Below, one piece after another: positions 25,456-34,140 of a DNA stretch of 64,000 bases. The DNA lies in the NCBI GenBank assembly GCA_902470695.1, contig CABRHH010000002.1, positions 117,745 to 181,744 of the forward strand, written 5' to 3'. The first letter of the stretch is position 1. Each line of letters opens with the position of its first letter. The notes beneath the pieces are model-generated. The model had not been told where the DNA came from. It did no database searches and saw nothing but the letters and a program-made list of their open reading frames with translations. A program made the position numbers and the translations under genes. Source of the stretch: an uncultured Collinsella sp. (GTDB lineage Bacteria > Actinomycetota > Coriobacteriia > Coriobacteriales > Coriobacteriaceae).

Positions 25456-25484
25456 TTGCATTCCCGGCGCATGGTGCGTAATAT
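25456..25484 (+). promoter_or_regulatory. Promoter of the initiator tRNA gene
   Basis: TTGCAT (25456-25461) and TAATAT (25479-25484) stand 17 bases apart, about 30 bases before the tRNA. An overlapping TATACT at 25482-25487 is a possible alternative -10. Confidence 0.6.
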
Positions 25485-25515
25485 ACTCTCTTGCGCACGA
25501 GATGCGCCCAGACAT

Positions 25516-25592
25516 TGCGGGGTGGAGCAGTCTGGTAGCTCGCCGGGCTCATAACCCGGAGGTCGTAGGTTCAAATCCTGCCCCCGCGACCA
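25516..25592 (+). tRNA. Initiator tRNA-fMet (CAT anticodon), CCA encoded
   Basis: 77 bases fold as a cloverleaf: acceptor TGCGGGG with CCCCGCG, D-arm GAGC/GCTC, anticodon stem CCGGG/CCCGG with loop CTCATAA, T-arm GTAGG/CCTGC with TTCAAAT, and a 3' ACCA. The three G-C pairs below the anticodon loop, the A11-U24 pair and the weak first acceptor pair (U1-G72) are initiator features. Its 3' end is the integration site of the mobile element that follows. Confidence 0.95.
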
Positions 25593-25596
25593 AGAA
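25555..25596 (+). other. attL: 42-bp direct repeat overlapping the tRNA 3' end
   Basis: The stretch from CCCGGAGGTCG to GCGACCAAGAA is identical to 35947-35988. It covers the anticodon 3' arm, variable loop, T-arm, acceptor 3' strand and CCA, so integration leaves an intact tRNA. Confidence 0.95.
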
Positions 25597-25601
25597 ACCA
25601 C

Positions 25602-25633
25602 AGGTCATCAGCTTAGTCCGGTGACCTTTTTTC
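25602..25633 (+). terminator. tRNA terminator supplied by the element
   Basis: AGGTCA (25602-25607) pairs with TGACCT (25622-25627), followed by a run of T. The original terminator of the tRNA gene now lies beyond attR at 35993-36027. Confidence 0.75.
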
Positions 25634-25676
25634 TTATCAAAACCCACCGACTTGCTACAAAAGTTGCTAGACCAGC

Positions 25677-26888
25677 TTAGAGATTCCCTATCTTCTCGTA
25701 GACAATTGAGGTGTCTATGGCCGCCGTGTAGAACTCTCTGTTCACGGGAATGTCATGACCGAGGTACGCTGCGCGGGCCTCCGCGCCAACCCCTCGTTCG
25801 GCCAGCAAAGTAGAGATGGTCGCCCTCCAGATGTGAGACCCATGGGTGAGCAGCTCGGGAATATCGCATTCCCTGCCGGTCTCATGGACGAAGGCAGTCA
25901 TGGCCTTCTGGCAATTTGACTTATCCCATTGCTTTTCGCTGGCGGGCGCCGGGAAGAGCCATTCCCGCCCCTCAGTTCGCTGCGAGTATGCGCGCTCGAA
26001 GATTCGTCTCGCCACGCGGTCGTCGAGCACCTGTATGTCGCGGCCCCTTCGTGTTTTGGATATTTCGGGTGCGATGTGGATGAACACCGCGCCCCGTTCA
26101 TCTCGTGTGACGTCATCGGGTGCGAGATTGCGGCACTCACCGATTCGCAGGCCGGTCGAGGTCTGAAGAAGCGACATGTCCACTATGCTGCGTCGCTTTC
26201 GTGCAAGTTGTTCCCGCGTGTAGCGCCCACCCTTGGGCGTGGTCTTTTTCGGATCCGAGGTATCGAGTTCGAGCATCCAGTCGATTGCGCGCCTGCGTTC
26301 CTCGGCGGTCAGCGCGACGCCGCCCTTCGGCTTCTTCTTGGCAACGTGCTCGACCGTTATCTCCAGCGTCGCCTCCCGAAGCGGGTTGTGCTCAAGAACG
26401 CCATCGATGACGAGTCTCTGCATAAGCCATTTGTTCGCCACCTTGCGGCATTGCTTAGCCGTGGCGGTGCCGTGCTCTGAGGCGATATGGTTGAGCTTTT
26501 CCAGAAGGGTCTTTGGCTTCACGGCATCAGCGATGCAATACCCCTCCAACTCTGCGGCAAGAAGCTCAAGCTTGTGAACATGGGCATCCTTGGAGTTCTG
26601 GCTCAGCTTCGACGAGTTTTCGACGGCCTCAATTGATGATTCGCGAATGTACGGGCTGATCTGAGACGATTTGCTCCACTCCACCCGCTCCCCCGAGTGC
26701 GAGAGCAGTTCCGCCGCCTGCTCCTTTGCGCGCGCCCTCACTTGGCCCATCGTCGTGTTTTTTAGCGTTGTGCTCCGATTTAGAACGCGCCCGTCGTTGA
26801 GGCAAACAGACCACTGAAGTCGGTATCCCTTTTTCGGGTCACCGGTCACGCGCCTGCTATCGATATTGTTCTCTCCCGGCTTGAGCAT
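25677..26888 (-). CDS. int: Tyrosine recombinase / integrase of the element
   Basis: 403 residues. A SAM-like core-binding domain sits around residues 90-190, and the catalytic domain has the first arginine in TSTGLRIGECRNL, the HxxR box as HIWRATIS, GHD, and the nucleophilic tyrosine in NREFYTAA near the C-terminus. The N-terminal part (GYRLQWSVCLNDGR) resembles arm-binding AP2-like domains. ATG 26888 follows GAAGGAGGGGCGGGAT; the open frame upstream is AT-rich non-coding DNA. It ends 81 bases from attL, the normal position for a tRNA-targeting integrase. Confidence 0.95.
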   Translation of the reverse strand: MLKPGENNIDSRRVTGDPKKGYRLQWSVCLNDGRVLNRSTTLKNTTMGQVRARAKEQAAELLSHSGERVEWSKSSQISPYIRESSIEAVENSSKLSQNSKDAHVHKLELLAAELEGYCIADAVKPKTLLEKLNHIASEHGTATAKQCRKVANKWLMQRLVIDGVLEHNPLREATLEITVEHVAKKKPKGGVALTAEERRRAIDWMLELDTSDPKKTTPKGGRYTREQLARKRRSIVDMSLLQTSTGLRIGECRNLAPDDVTRDERGAVFIHIAPEISKTRRGRDIQVLDDRVARRIFERAYSQRTEGREWLFPAPASEKQWDKSNCQKAMTAFVHETGRECDIPELLTHGSHIWRATISTLLAERGVGAEARAAYLGHDIPVNREFYTAAIDTSIVYEKIGNL

Positions 26889-26916
26889 ATCCCGCCCCTC
26901 CTTCTTACAAGTATTG

Positions 26917-26951
26917 TAGCAATATAGCATGGTAGTATAATAGCAATATAG
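26917..26951. repeat. TAGCAATATAG direct repeats upstream of int
   Basis: Two identical 11-mers at 26917-26927 and 26941-26951 lie in an AT-rich divergent region between int and the excisionase gene. Similar ATATAGCA and AATAGCA words recur near the right end (35884-35899). They may be binding sites of integrase or excisionase; not proven. Confidence 0.5.
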
Positions 26952-27034
26952 TAATATATCTAGACTAGAGGTTGAAAAAATTCTTGGCATAGGGTACCTT
27001 GGGTGAAGCGGAAACATCGTTGAGGGGTAGCACC

Positions 27035-27268
27035 ATGCCAAAAAAGCAACACAGCAATGCATCGACGAAGGTGGTCGGTTCACAAGCCGCGCCAATCAGC
27101 GTCCGAACCAATGTTGCGGCCCGCCTCCTAGGCGTGAGCCCGATGACTCTCCGAAATTGGAGAGCCAAAGGAGTCGGCCCTCGTTTTGTTCATGTATCCG
27201 GCCCCAATAGCCCCGTCTTGTACCTCTATCAGGATTTGCTCGACTGGGCGAATCGCCTGCATGGCTAG
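27035..27268 (+). CDS. Excisionase / MerR-like helix-turn-helix protein
   Basis: 77 residues with a winged-helix HTH_17 pattern: NVAARLLGVSPMTLRNWRAKGVGPRFV, then YLYQDLLDWANR. Such proteins bend DNA at attachment sites and steer the integrase toward excision, and many also act as regulators. ATG 27035 has GAGGGG eight bases upstream. It is divergent from int and 13 bases ahead of the replication gene. Confidence 0.82.
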   Translation: MPKKQHSNASTKVVGSQAAPISVRTNVAARLLGVSPMTLRNWRAKGVGPRFVHVSGPNSPVLYLYQDLLDWANRLHG

Positions 27269-27281
27269 GAGAGTGTGAACG

Positions 27282-28076
27282 ATGGCGAACCGAAAGCTCG
27301 AGTACTTCAAGCTCGACGCCGAGCTCTACGAAGCCGCCGTAACCCTACCGCCTGCACAAGCGGGCAAGTTCCTTTTTGCTGCCTGCAAGCTGTTCTTTGA
27401 GAATGAGGAGGTGGACGGCTTGCCTCGTCGCGCCGCAGATATTTGGATTGGTTGGGAGCCTCGGATACGGCAGAAGCGTAAGGCGGCCATCGCTCCGAAG
27501 GGTGCCAAGGGGAAAACCCCTTCAAACGCGCCTGTTCAGAACAATATCTTTTACAACTCTGAATCGAAAATCTACGACAACCAAGACAATTCTGAATCAA
27601 AAATGTGCGGAAACTTAACCGCGAGCGATTCATCTACCTCGAAAAATGATGCATGCACCTGCGTAAGATCCGAGCCGGATTCTGGACACTATCTGCACCC
27701 AGATAAAAGAGAAGAGAATACATCTTCATCTGAAGCTGTCGCCGTGGAGAGCTCGATGCATGCAATCACCATCCCAAGCCTGGATGAAGTTGTGAGGTTC
27801 TGCGAACACGAAAGGCTTTCCATCGATCCTGTGCGGTTTTTCACCTTGAACGAAAGCCGTGATTGGCACACCAGCACCGGGAAACCAGTTACCGATTGGC
27901 AAGGGCTTGTCCGCACTTGGAACAAGCATGAAAGACAGCCGGTCAATCATGCCCCCGTCGGCGAAGCCGGGGTCGGGGGTGGAGCCCGCGACGTTCCCTC
28001 TGTCGAGGAGATCATGCGGCTCTATCAGGTTGACCGGGATAAGGCCGAGGACATGATCCGGGAAGGTCTCTATTAA
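27282..28076 (+). CDS. Replication-initiator-like (replisome organiser) protein
   Basis: 264 residues. The N-terminal LEYFKLDAELYEAAVTLPPAQAG segment with AADIWIGWEPRIRQKRKAA resembles DUF6291-type domains of phage or plasmid replication proteins. A low-complexity Ser/Asn-rich linker (about 80-165) follows, then a second small helical domain (PSLDEVVRFCEHERLSIDP, WHTSTGKPVTDWQGLVRTW) typical of replisome organisers. The DnaC-like loader is next. The linker is much less GC-rich than the flanks. Function is inferred from the gene pair. Confidence 0.65.
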   Translation: MANRKLEYFKLDAELYEAAVTLPPAQAGKFLFAACKLFFENEEVDGLPRRAADIWIGWEPRIRQKRKAAIAPKGAKGKTPSNAPVQNNIFYNSESKIYDNQDNSESKMCGNLTASDSSTSKNDACTCVRSEPDSGHYLHPDKREENTSSSEAVAVESSMHAITIPSLDEVVRFCEHERLSIDPVRFFTLNESRDWHTSTGKPVTDWQGLVRTWNKHERQPVNHAPVGEAGVGGGARDVPSVEEIMRLYQVDRDKAEDMIREGLY

Positions 28077-28111
28077 TTGCGGCGGTTGCGTGGCCGAGAG
28101 GAGGCAGAGCG

Positions 28112-28948
28112 ATGGAGATCGAGAGGCGAGAGATAACGGGCCGGGGCGTGTCGGACTACCGTAACGAAAACGGTCTGCTCGTATGCGGAATCTGCGGGAA
28201 GCCCAAGCAGCAACGACTCCCGAATCCTTTCACGGAAGATGGGGAGCCATCTTCCGTCGTCCCCGTCCTATGCGACTGCGAAATGCTGGCTGAGGAAGAG
28301 GAGTCACGCCGAAAGGAGCGTGAGTGCGCGAAGATGCTGGCGGAGAAGCGCCGCACAGAGTGTTTCAAGCGCAGTGCGATATTCAAGGGATGCACATTCA
28401 CCTCCTCGGACAACAAGTCGCCCGAACAGGAGCGGCTATGCAAGGAGTTCGCCGAAACCTTCGACCCCTCTGATCCGGACGGCCTGCTTCTATGGGGTGG
28501 CGTGGGGACGGGCAAGAGCTTCATGTCCTCTTGCATTGCGAACGCTGTTATTGATTTCGGTCACAGCGCATTTCAGGTAGATATGGCCACCATTGCAACC
28601 ATCATGGAGTCCTCATTTGAGAAGCGGCTGGCGAATCTCGACCGAATCCTCGGATATGACCTTCTCTGCATCGAGGATTTAGGAGCGGAGCGCTGCACCG
28701 AGTACATGACGGGGATGGTTTACAGCGTTATCGACGGACGTTACAAGGCGGGAAAACCGATGATTGTGACGACGAACAAAATGCTTGCGGCCATGGAGAA
28801 GGCAGCCCCGTCGGATCCTTGGTGCCGAATCTATGACCGGCTAATCGAGCGTTGCTATCCCATCGAGTTTTCCGTCCCGCGACGGAAGGTCGGCGCGATG
28901 AGCATGCGCGCGGGGATGCGAACTCGTCTGAAGGTGACAAACCTATAG
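28112..28948 (+). CDS. DnaC-like AAA+ ATPase (helicase loader)
   Basis: 278 residues. An N-terminal zinc-binding region (CGICGKPKQ with CDC about 30 residues later) precedes a DnaC/IstB-type ATPase: Walker A LLWGGVGTGKSFMSSCIAN, Walker B YDLLCIEDLGAERC, and sensor region PMIVTTNKML. Paired with the replication gene before it, it probably loads host helicase at the element's origin. ATG 28112 has GAGGAGGCAGAGCG upstream. Confidence 0.88.
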   Translation: MEIERREITGRGVSDYRNENGLLVCGICGKPKQQRLPNPFTEDGEPSSVVPVLCDCEMLAEEEESRRKERECAKMLAEKRRTECFKRSAIFKGCTFTSSDNKSPEQERLCKEFAETFDPSDPDGLLLWGGVGTGKSFMSSCIANAVIDFGHSAFQVDMATIATIMESSFEKRLANLDRILGYDLLCIEDLGAERCTEYMTGMVYSVIDGRYKAGKPMIVTTNKMLAAMEKAAPSDPWCRIYDRLIERCYPIEFSVPRRKVGAMSMRAGMRTRLKVTNL

Positions 28949-28994
28949 CGAGCGACTGAAGAAGGGGATCTCGGGTCGTGAAGGGAGCTGGGTC

Positions 28995-29426
28995 ATGGCA
29001 ATCACGTTGGAGCAGAGACACGCGCGGATGGATGAAGACCTCGCGCGGGTGAAAGGCAGGATTGCGAGCCTGCACAAGCAGGCGAGCGCAATCGAGCGCC
29101 GCGAGCGGAGCCATAGGCTCATCGTGGCGGCATCGACCATCGAGGCGGAGGCGAAGAAGCATGGCCTCGCTGGTTTCGAGGTCGATGAAGAGCTTGCAGG
29201 GAAGATGGCTCGCTTCTGGTTCGAGGAGCATGACGGGTTGGAGCGTCGCGCGCAAGGCGGAGAAGAGATTCCGATTGCCGTTTTCTCCGATGTAGAGGGC
29301 GGAAGCGAAGGAGACGGAGCGGATTCCCAAAATGAGAAAAAGTTGACTCCGGCCCCGGTCGCTGGCGGCAGCGACCGGGGCGGCGGCACCGCCGTTTCTC
29401 AGCCGATGCTCCGGATGCACGCTTAG
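28995..29426 (+). CDS. Small coiled-coil protein, possible mobilisation accessory
   Basis: 143 residues, highly charged. Residues about 5-60 are heptad-like (EQRHARMDEDLARVKGRIAS); the C-terminal 50 are Gly/Ala/Ser rich and probably disordered. Proteins of this size and charge commonly stand before relaxase genes in mobilizable elements, resembling DUF3847-type accessory factors. I do not recognise a definite family. GGGAGCTGGGTC precedes the ATG. Confidence 0.55.
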   Translation: MAITLEQRHARMDEDLARVKGRIASLHKQASAIERRERSHRLIVAASTIEAEAKKHGLAGFEVDEELAGKMARFWFEEHDGLERRAQGGEEIPIAVFSDVEGGSEGDGADSQNEKKLTPAPVAGGSDRGGGTAVSQPMLRMHA

Positions 29427-29559
29427 TCTCACCTCCTCGTCTTTCGACTGCGGGGGAGAGACGGAGCGTGCGCCTGCGGCGGGCTTTTGCGCGCTGAGGG
29501 TGGAAAGGTTTTGAAGCGTTGGATCTTGCGGCAGATTCTTGCACGGGAAAGGCGGCAGA

Positions 29560-31788
29560 ATGGCGATCTTCCATTACAGCCAGAACGGAATTCGGATGTG
29601 CGAGGGTGGAAGCGCTGTGTGCCACTCCGCGTACATCTCGGGAGCCAAACTCTTCCGAGAGAAGACCGGCGCACTCGTCCGCAGCGGCGACCCCGCCCGC
29701 GTGATGGAGGGCGGAATCGCTCTGCCGAAGGACGCTCCCGAAGCGTTTGAGAATCGGGAGACCCTATGGAACGCCGCCGAGGCCGCATGGGGCGGCGGAA
29801 CGGAGACCGTTGCCCACCGCGCGAACATGGCGCTGCCGATCGAGCTTGGCGACGATTTGGACGCCTACCGGGAAATCGTGCGCGAGTTCGCGGAGAAGGT
29901 TGCTAAGAGGATGGGGTGTGCGGTCGAGTACGCGATACATGCACCGACCGTCAAGGGTGGCGGGTGGCATGCCCACACCATGAAAAGTGACCTGCGAGTT
30001 GGGAAGAACGGCTTCGAGCGACCGTCGAGCAGCAAAACGGCGAAGCTCTATCTCTGCCGCGACCCCCATGGCAATGACTGCTATGTCAAATCGTCCGATT
30101 GGAAGCAGGCGAAGACGAGGGGTTACCTGAAGGTCTACAACCTCAATGACGGCATGCGCCGCTCGATGAAGGAGGCGGAGGAAGCAGGTCTGACGAAAGC
30201 CGACCGCAAGAGCAAAACGCCCGTCGCGGTTACGGTTCTGCCGGACGGGACGAGGGCGTTTAATGCCGAGAAGGCGGAGCTGGTGGGACTGCGCGAGCTA
30301 TGGGCGGACTGCTGCAACGGCGCGCTGGAGAAGCGCGGCATCGACGCCCGCATCGACCATCGCAGCAACATGGCGCGGGGGATGGCTAAAGAGCCGACCG
30401 TCAGCCTCGCGCCGGGTGAGTATCGCCGCGAGTTGGCGGAACGCGAATCCGCCCGAAGGGAAGGGCGCGAAGCGGTGCCCGTGTCAAAGAAGGGGGAGGA
30501 GAACGCCATCCGCCGAGCCCGCAATCGGGCTATCGAGGGTTTGGAGGCTGCACAGGCTGAACTGGAGCGCTCGGAGAGGGAGCTTGAGGCGACGTCGCGG
30601 GCCGTTTTGGAGGATGCTGAGCGCTGGAGCGAACTTCACGCCGAGGAGTTATCCCTTCGCAACAAGGCCAATGACTTCAAGCCGACCCCTGATGAGATAG
30701 ATGAAGCAAAAAATGCGCTTCTGGAGGCCGAGGCGACGGCGCGCGAGGCGGAAAGCCTCCTGCGTGCCAAGCGATTCGACTTTAGAGCGCAGGCGAGAAA
30801 GACTGCGAACGTGGCAAATATTGAGGTCGAAAAGCTGAGAGCTAGAAAAGCGGCAGTTGATGCAAGGGCAAAGGAGGCTTTGGCCATCGAAGAGCGTGCT
30901 GATGCGCTCTGGCGTGAATGCAGCTCGATTCTACAGAGCGTTTCAAGGGCGATCCGCTCCATGGCGGATGACCTTCGCGTCGTTGCCGTTTCGGCGCTGC
31001 ATAAGAGGTTTCCCGAATTTACGGAACATTTGGAGCGGCATTTCCCATGGGTGCAAGGAATCGGCAAAGCAGAGATATACGATTCTGCCCATCCTCTTGT
31101 ACTGGGTATCGAAAGCGGGGTTCGCACAGTTGGCAGTGCGCTTCGCGAGGTCGAGGGCGATCGGGCTGCCCTGCGGGAGAAATGCCGCATTGCGGCGGCG
31201 AAATCCTCCAGCATTGCGGGTTTCACCCAAATGCTGGAAGGGTTGCAGGTCGAGACGCGTATTGACGATGGCCTAGTGCTTGTCGGGCCGGAACGCGGGG
31301 CGCTCATCCCAGCGGGCGACCTCGATGCGGCGCTTGATGGGGGTGCACTGCTGTGCCGCCTCTACGACAACGCGATCGCCGGTGGCATCGTTCCTGACGA
31401 GCGGTGCAAGGCGGCGAATCTGAGACGAGAGGACATTCGGGTTGAGGCAGAGCGCGTCGCCGCGTCCAAGGCAGCATTTCTCAATCGGCTGGAAAAGGCG
31501 TATTCCGATTATCGTTCGTTCTGTATGGCGCACGAGGGCATTGATTTTAAGGCCTTCCCGGTCTTCAAAGGAAGGATTCCCGAGGAGCTGAGGGGCGACC
31601 GTGAGGTGAGGCTGCGGGTTTCAGATAGGCTGCGTGATGCCGAAAGGCTTCGCTACCGGTACGCCTCCAATGCGCCGAACATAAAGCCGATGTCTGGACA
31701 GGCAATTTTCAACGGCAGTGAGCAGCCTTCAAATCGACGAGTCGTCGCGATAGATGCCACGGAAAAAGGAGTATGGCATGAGCGTTAA
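29560..31788 (+). CDS. MobA/MobL-family relaxase
   Basis: 742 residues. The N-terminal motif MAIFHYSQNGIRMCEGGSAV, with SAYISGAKL, is the MobA/MobL (MOBQ) opening, and GGGWHAHTMKSD carries the metal-binding histidines of the HUH nickase. A long coiled-coil part (about 310-460, rich in E, A, R) and a C-terminal domain follow. It nicks the element's oriT and leads the strand during mobilisation. ATG 29560 follows GGAAAGG. The oriT itself was not located with confidence; the upstream 29427-29559 gap is a candidate. Confidence 0.88.
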   Translation: MAIFHYSQNGIRMCEGGSAVCHSAYISGAKLFREKTGALVRSGDPARVMEGGIALPKDAPEAFENRETLWNAAEAAWGGGTETVAHRANMALPIELGDDLDAYREIVREFAEKVAKRMGCAVEYAIHAPTVKGGGWHAHTMKSDLRVGKNGFERPSSSKTAKLYLCRDPHGNDCYVKSSDWKQAKTRGYLKVYNLNDGMRRSMKEAEEAGLTKADRKSKTPVAVTVLPDGTRAFNAEKAELVGLRELWADCCNGALEKRGIDARIDHRSNMARGMAKEPTVSLAPGEYRRELAERESARREGREAVPVSKKGEENAIRRARNRAIEGLEAAQAELERSERELEATSRAVLEDAERWSELHAEELSLRNKANDFKPTPDEIDEAKNALLEAEATAREAESLLRAKRFDFRAQARKTANVANIEVEKLRARKAAVDARAKEALAIEERADALWRECSSILQSVSRAIRSMADDLRVVAVSALHKRFPEFTEHLERHFPWVQGIGKAEIYDSAHPLVLGIESGVRTVGSALREVEGDRAALREKCRIAAAKSSSIAGFTQMLEGLQVETRIDDGLVLVGPERGALIPAGDLDAALDGGALLCRLYDNAIAGGIVPDERCKAANLRREDIRVEAERVAASKAAFLNRLEKAYSDYRSFCMAHEGIDFKAFPVFKGRIPEELRGDREVRLRVSDRLRDAERLRYRYASNAPNIKPMSGQAIFNGSEQPSNRRVVAIDATEKGVWHER

Positions 31789-32077
31789 TGCGAACAGCAA
31801 GATGAGAGGGGCGGTAATGGAGGAGAGCTCTATCGTGATGCGCATCTGCTTGACGGAAGGCGAGTATGAGGGTCTGGCGCAGAGGGCAAAGGAGGCGAGG
31901 ATGAGCGTTGCGAATTTTGCACACGACATGCTCGCCGATGCCAACGGGGCGTGCGGTGCTGGTTTGCCTGCGAAGCGAGGCCGAGCTGGTGAAAAAAACG
32001 GTGGCCGCGTGTCGCTTGCGGAGGAAGCGCGAAACGCGAGGGCAGCCTCAAAGCAGCTGAATAAACAGCCTTTATAG
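31778..32077 (+). CDS. MobC-like small DNA-binding protein
   Basis: 99 residues. VMRICLTEGEYEGLAQRAKEARMSVANFAHDML has the strand-helix-helix pattern of ribbon-helix-helix relaxosome proteins. Its ATG (after AAAGGAG) overlaps the relaxase stop by 11 bases, which supports a relaxosome role. The C-terminal half is basic and Ala/Arg-rich. Confidence 0.7.
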   Translation: MSVNANSKMRGAVMEESSIVMRICLTEGEYEGLAQRAKEARMSVANFAHDMLADANGACGAGLPAKRGRAGEKNGGRVSLAEEARNARAASKQLNKQPL

Positions 32078-32103
32078 CAATCTCTCACAAGATGTTCCGA
32101 CAC

Positions 32104-32138
32104 AAAAAACGACCCCACAGAATCGCTTCCATGGGGTC
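32104..32138 (-). terminator. Terminator for the minus-strand surface-protein gene
   Basis: GACCCCA (32111-32117) pairs with TGGGGTC (32132-32138); on the minus strand GTTTTTTGTG follows. It also separates the convergent mob operon. Confidence 0.75.
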
Positions 32139-32240
32139 TGAAATGAGGTGCCCTTCCGGACACTTAGAGGATGGCGAACGCGCCGCAGAACGGCTCTCAG
32201 GCCGTCAGCCGCGATTTCACCGTTTTAGGGGAAAATCAGC

Positions 32241-33527
32241 CTACTTAGTCGCACCGCAACCGGAGCACTTGTATCCGGTGGTCACGGTCTCGTCGTAAGC
32301 TGCGCTCACAAGCACCTGCTCATCCCAAGCGTCCTTGATAAGCACCTGCTCGTCGTAGGCTTGCTGGATTACGACGTTCTCGGTATGATATGCGCCACAG
32401 GCAGTATTACCATTAAGAAGAGCATTTTCCATATGCGCATCTACATTACCGGTAATGTCCGCACCACAACCATTGCAAATACTACGATACGCAGTCACCG
32501 CATCGTGATGCACCGTCTTGTACTCTGTGTTGTGGTGGACGGTCTTGTACACCGCGTCATGGTGTACCGTCTTCGTCTGAGCGACCCAGTTGTGCGTGTG
32601 CGTCTGAGAGGAAGAACCGGAGCCTGAGTTGCCACCGCTCGGCTTGGAGGAACTGCCGGAGTTATTGCTGCTGGACGTGGAGCCGCCCTTGTTGCCGGAG
32701 TTGGAGTTAGAGGTCTGGGGCTGCGTCTTGCCCTCGGTCTTCGCCGCGCTTTTGCTGCTCGAAGCGCTCGTCTCGGCGGCTTGGCTCTCCTCCTCCACGG
32801 TCTCCTTGTCGGCGTTCGCGTTGGCCTTGATGTTCTCGGCCACAAGCTCGGCCACCTTCACGCCGTTCTCACCGGTCAGCGTCTCGTCACCAGCCTTCAC
32901 AGCGGCGGTCACGGACGCGGCAAGCTCGTTCAGCTCCTCGGTGGTCACTTCCTCTGCGGCGATGCGCTCGAAGGTGAAGGGAAGCTCGTCCGCACTGTCT
33001 ACCTCGCTGGCATCCACCTTTGATGCATCCGGCACCTTGTAGATGGAGCCATCCACGTTCACCGGGGAGATGAAGGACGCCTCGTAGCCGTCCTCCACCG
33101 CCACGTTCAGGAACTCAGGCTCGTTGGCATCGTAGGCATGGTAGAAGTCGATGCCCTCGGTTTCGTTCACCACATGCACGATGACCGGGGTGGAAGTCTC
33201 CGCATCCCAGCCATCGGCCTTCACGCCGACGTTGATAGCATAAGACTCCTGCTCCTCCTGAACAGCTGCCTTTGGAGTAGGCTCGGCATTCTTCGACTGG
33301 CTCGACACCGTCCAAGCGATGCCGCCGCCCACGAGCGCGAGCACCAGCAGGCCGCCCAGACCGGCCATGATGGCCTTCTTCTTAGCGAACGTGCGACCGA
33401 ACAGCGTCACCGTGGGCTTCTTCTTCCCATTGCCGCCCTCATCCACGGGTTGACCCATGATGTCGTCCAGCGAGCGAGTGCCCTGCTCCGTATTCTGCCC
33501 CTTCTCGAAATCCTTGTTGTCTTCCAT
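32241..33527 (-). CDS. Membrane-anchored surface protein with His/Tyr repeats and terminal CxxC motifs
   Basis: 428 residues. A short cytoplasmic N-terminus with a KKKPTVTLFGRTFAKKK basic patch, one transmembrane helix (about 52-73, AIMAGLGGLLVLALVGGGIAW) and an extracellular part. A Ser/Asn/Gly-rich stalk (about 255-310) leads to repeats of the type KTVHHDAVYKTVHHNTEYKT, then CNGCGADITGN, repeated YDEQVL/WDEQVL units and a terminal CSGCGATK. The CxxC pairs may bind zinc. Such proteins occur on actinobacterial mobile elements, perhaps in adhesion or contact; the true role is unknown. Confidence 0.65.
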   Translation of the reverse strand: MEDNKDFEKGQNTEQGTRSLDDIMGQPVDEGGNGKKKPTVTLFGRTFAKKKAIMAGLGGLLVLALVGGGIAWTVSSQSKNAEPTPKAAVQEEQESYAINVGVKADGWDAETSTPVIVHVVNETEGIDFYHAYDANEPEFLNVAVEDGYEASFISPVNVDGSIYKVPDASKVDASEVDSADELPFTFERIAAEEVTTEELNELAASVTAAVKAGDETLTGENGVKVAELVAENIKANANADKETVEEESQAAETSASSSKSAAKTEGKTQPQTSNSNSGNKGGSTSSSNNSGSSSKPSGGNSGSGSSSQTHTHNWVAQTKTVHHDAVYKTVHHNTEYKTVHHDAVTAYRSICNGCGADITGNVDAHMENALLNGNTACGAYHTENVVIQQAYDEQVLIKDAWDEQVLVSAAYDETVTTGYKCSGCGATK

Positions 33528-33617
33528 CCTCCGTGCCCCTTCATCGTGGGTTCCCAGCGCATACGCTCGTTGAAACTAAACTGTTGGCTATACCCTACCA
33601 CCTTAACTAGAAGATTC

Positions 33618-33637
33618 CCATAGCTTTTGTGCTATGG
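33618..33637. promoter_or_regulatory. Dyad overlapping the start of the Xre gene
   Basis: CCATAGC (33618-33624) and GCTATGG (33631-33637) form a perfect 7-bp dyad whose right arm contains the ATG. It fits an operator for autorepression, or a hairpin that masks the start. Confidence 0.55.
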
Positions 33638-33864
33638 ATAATGTAGCTGGACATATCGAGGAGAGGCGGCGGCTCGGGGTGCGCATCGCGTCGCTGCGCA
33701 TGGAGCGGAAACTGTCCCAACGCGCCCTCGCCGCATCGCTCGGGCTTGACCGACCCACGCTGAACGCCATCGAGAGCGGCACTGGGAATCCGACCTTTGA
33801 GACGTTGTGCCGGATTGCCGAAGGCTTAGGGGTCGATGTCGGCGAACTATTCAACGGGTTTTAG
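33634..33864 (+). CDS. Xre-family helix-turn-helix regulator
   Basis: 76 residues, a single HTH_3 domain: RRLGVRIASLRMERKLSQRALAASLGLDRPTLNAIESGTGNPTFETL, the classic Cro/CI pattern. It is divergent from the surface-protein gene. No usual ribosome site precedes the ATG, so leaderless translation is possible. It likely controls element genes. Confidence 0.85.
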   Translation: MDNVAGHIEERRRLGVRIASLRMERKLSQRALAASLGLDRPTLNAIESGTGNPTFETLCRIAEGLGVDVGELFNGF

Positions 33865-34140
33865 GATCGCCTTCTATTCTAGAGCTCCTTCCGTGGGCTG
33901 AGATACTCGTGACCATGCACGGACGTCCCGTATCAGCTTCTTGCTGGTTTGCGCATCGTCGCACATATCATAGGTGTTGACAGGCACCTCCGGAACCGGA
34001 AAGACTGCGTGGACTGCGCGTCGTAGGTTCCGACATCTCGTGAGGGCAGGTCGATTTCAAGAGATCGTTGGTCGGACTGATATGATATCTGTGGCAAAGC
34101 TTCTGGAATCACAATCGTGGTCTTGTCGGAGGAGCGATAT

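Noticed and set aside
28995..29426. Phage structural or tail protein
   Set aside because: No phage genes are nearby; position before a relaxase and charged helical content fit a mobilisation accessory better.
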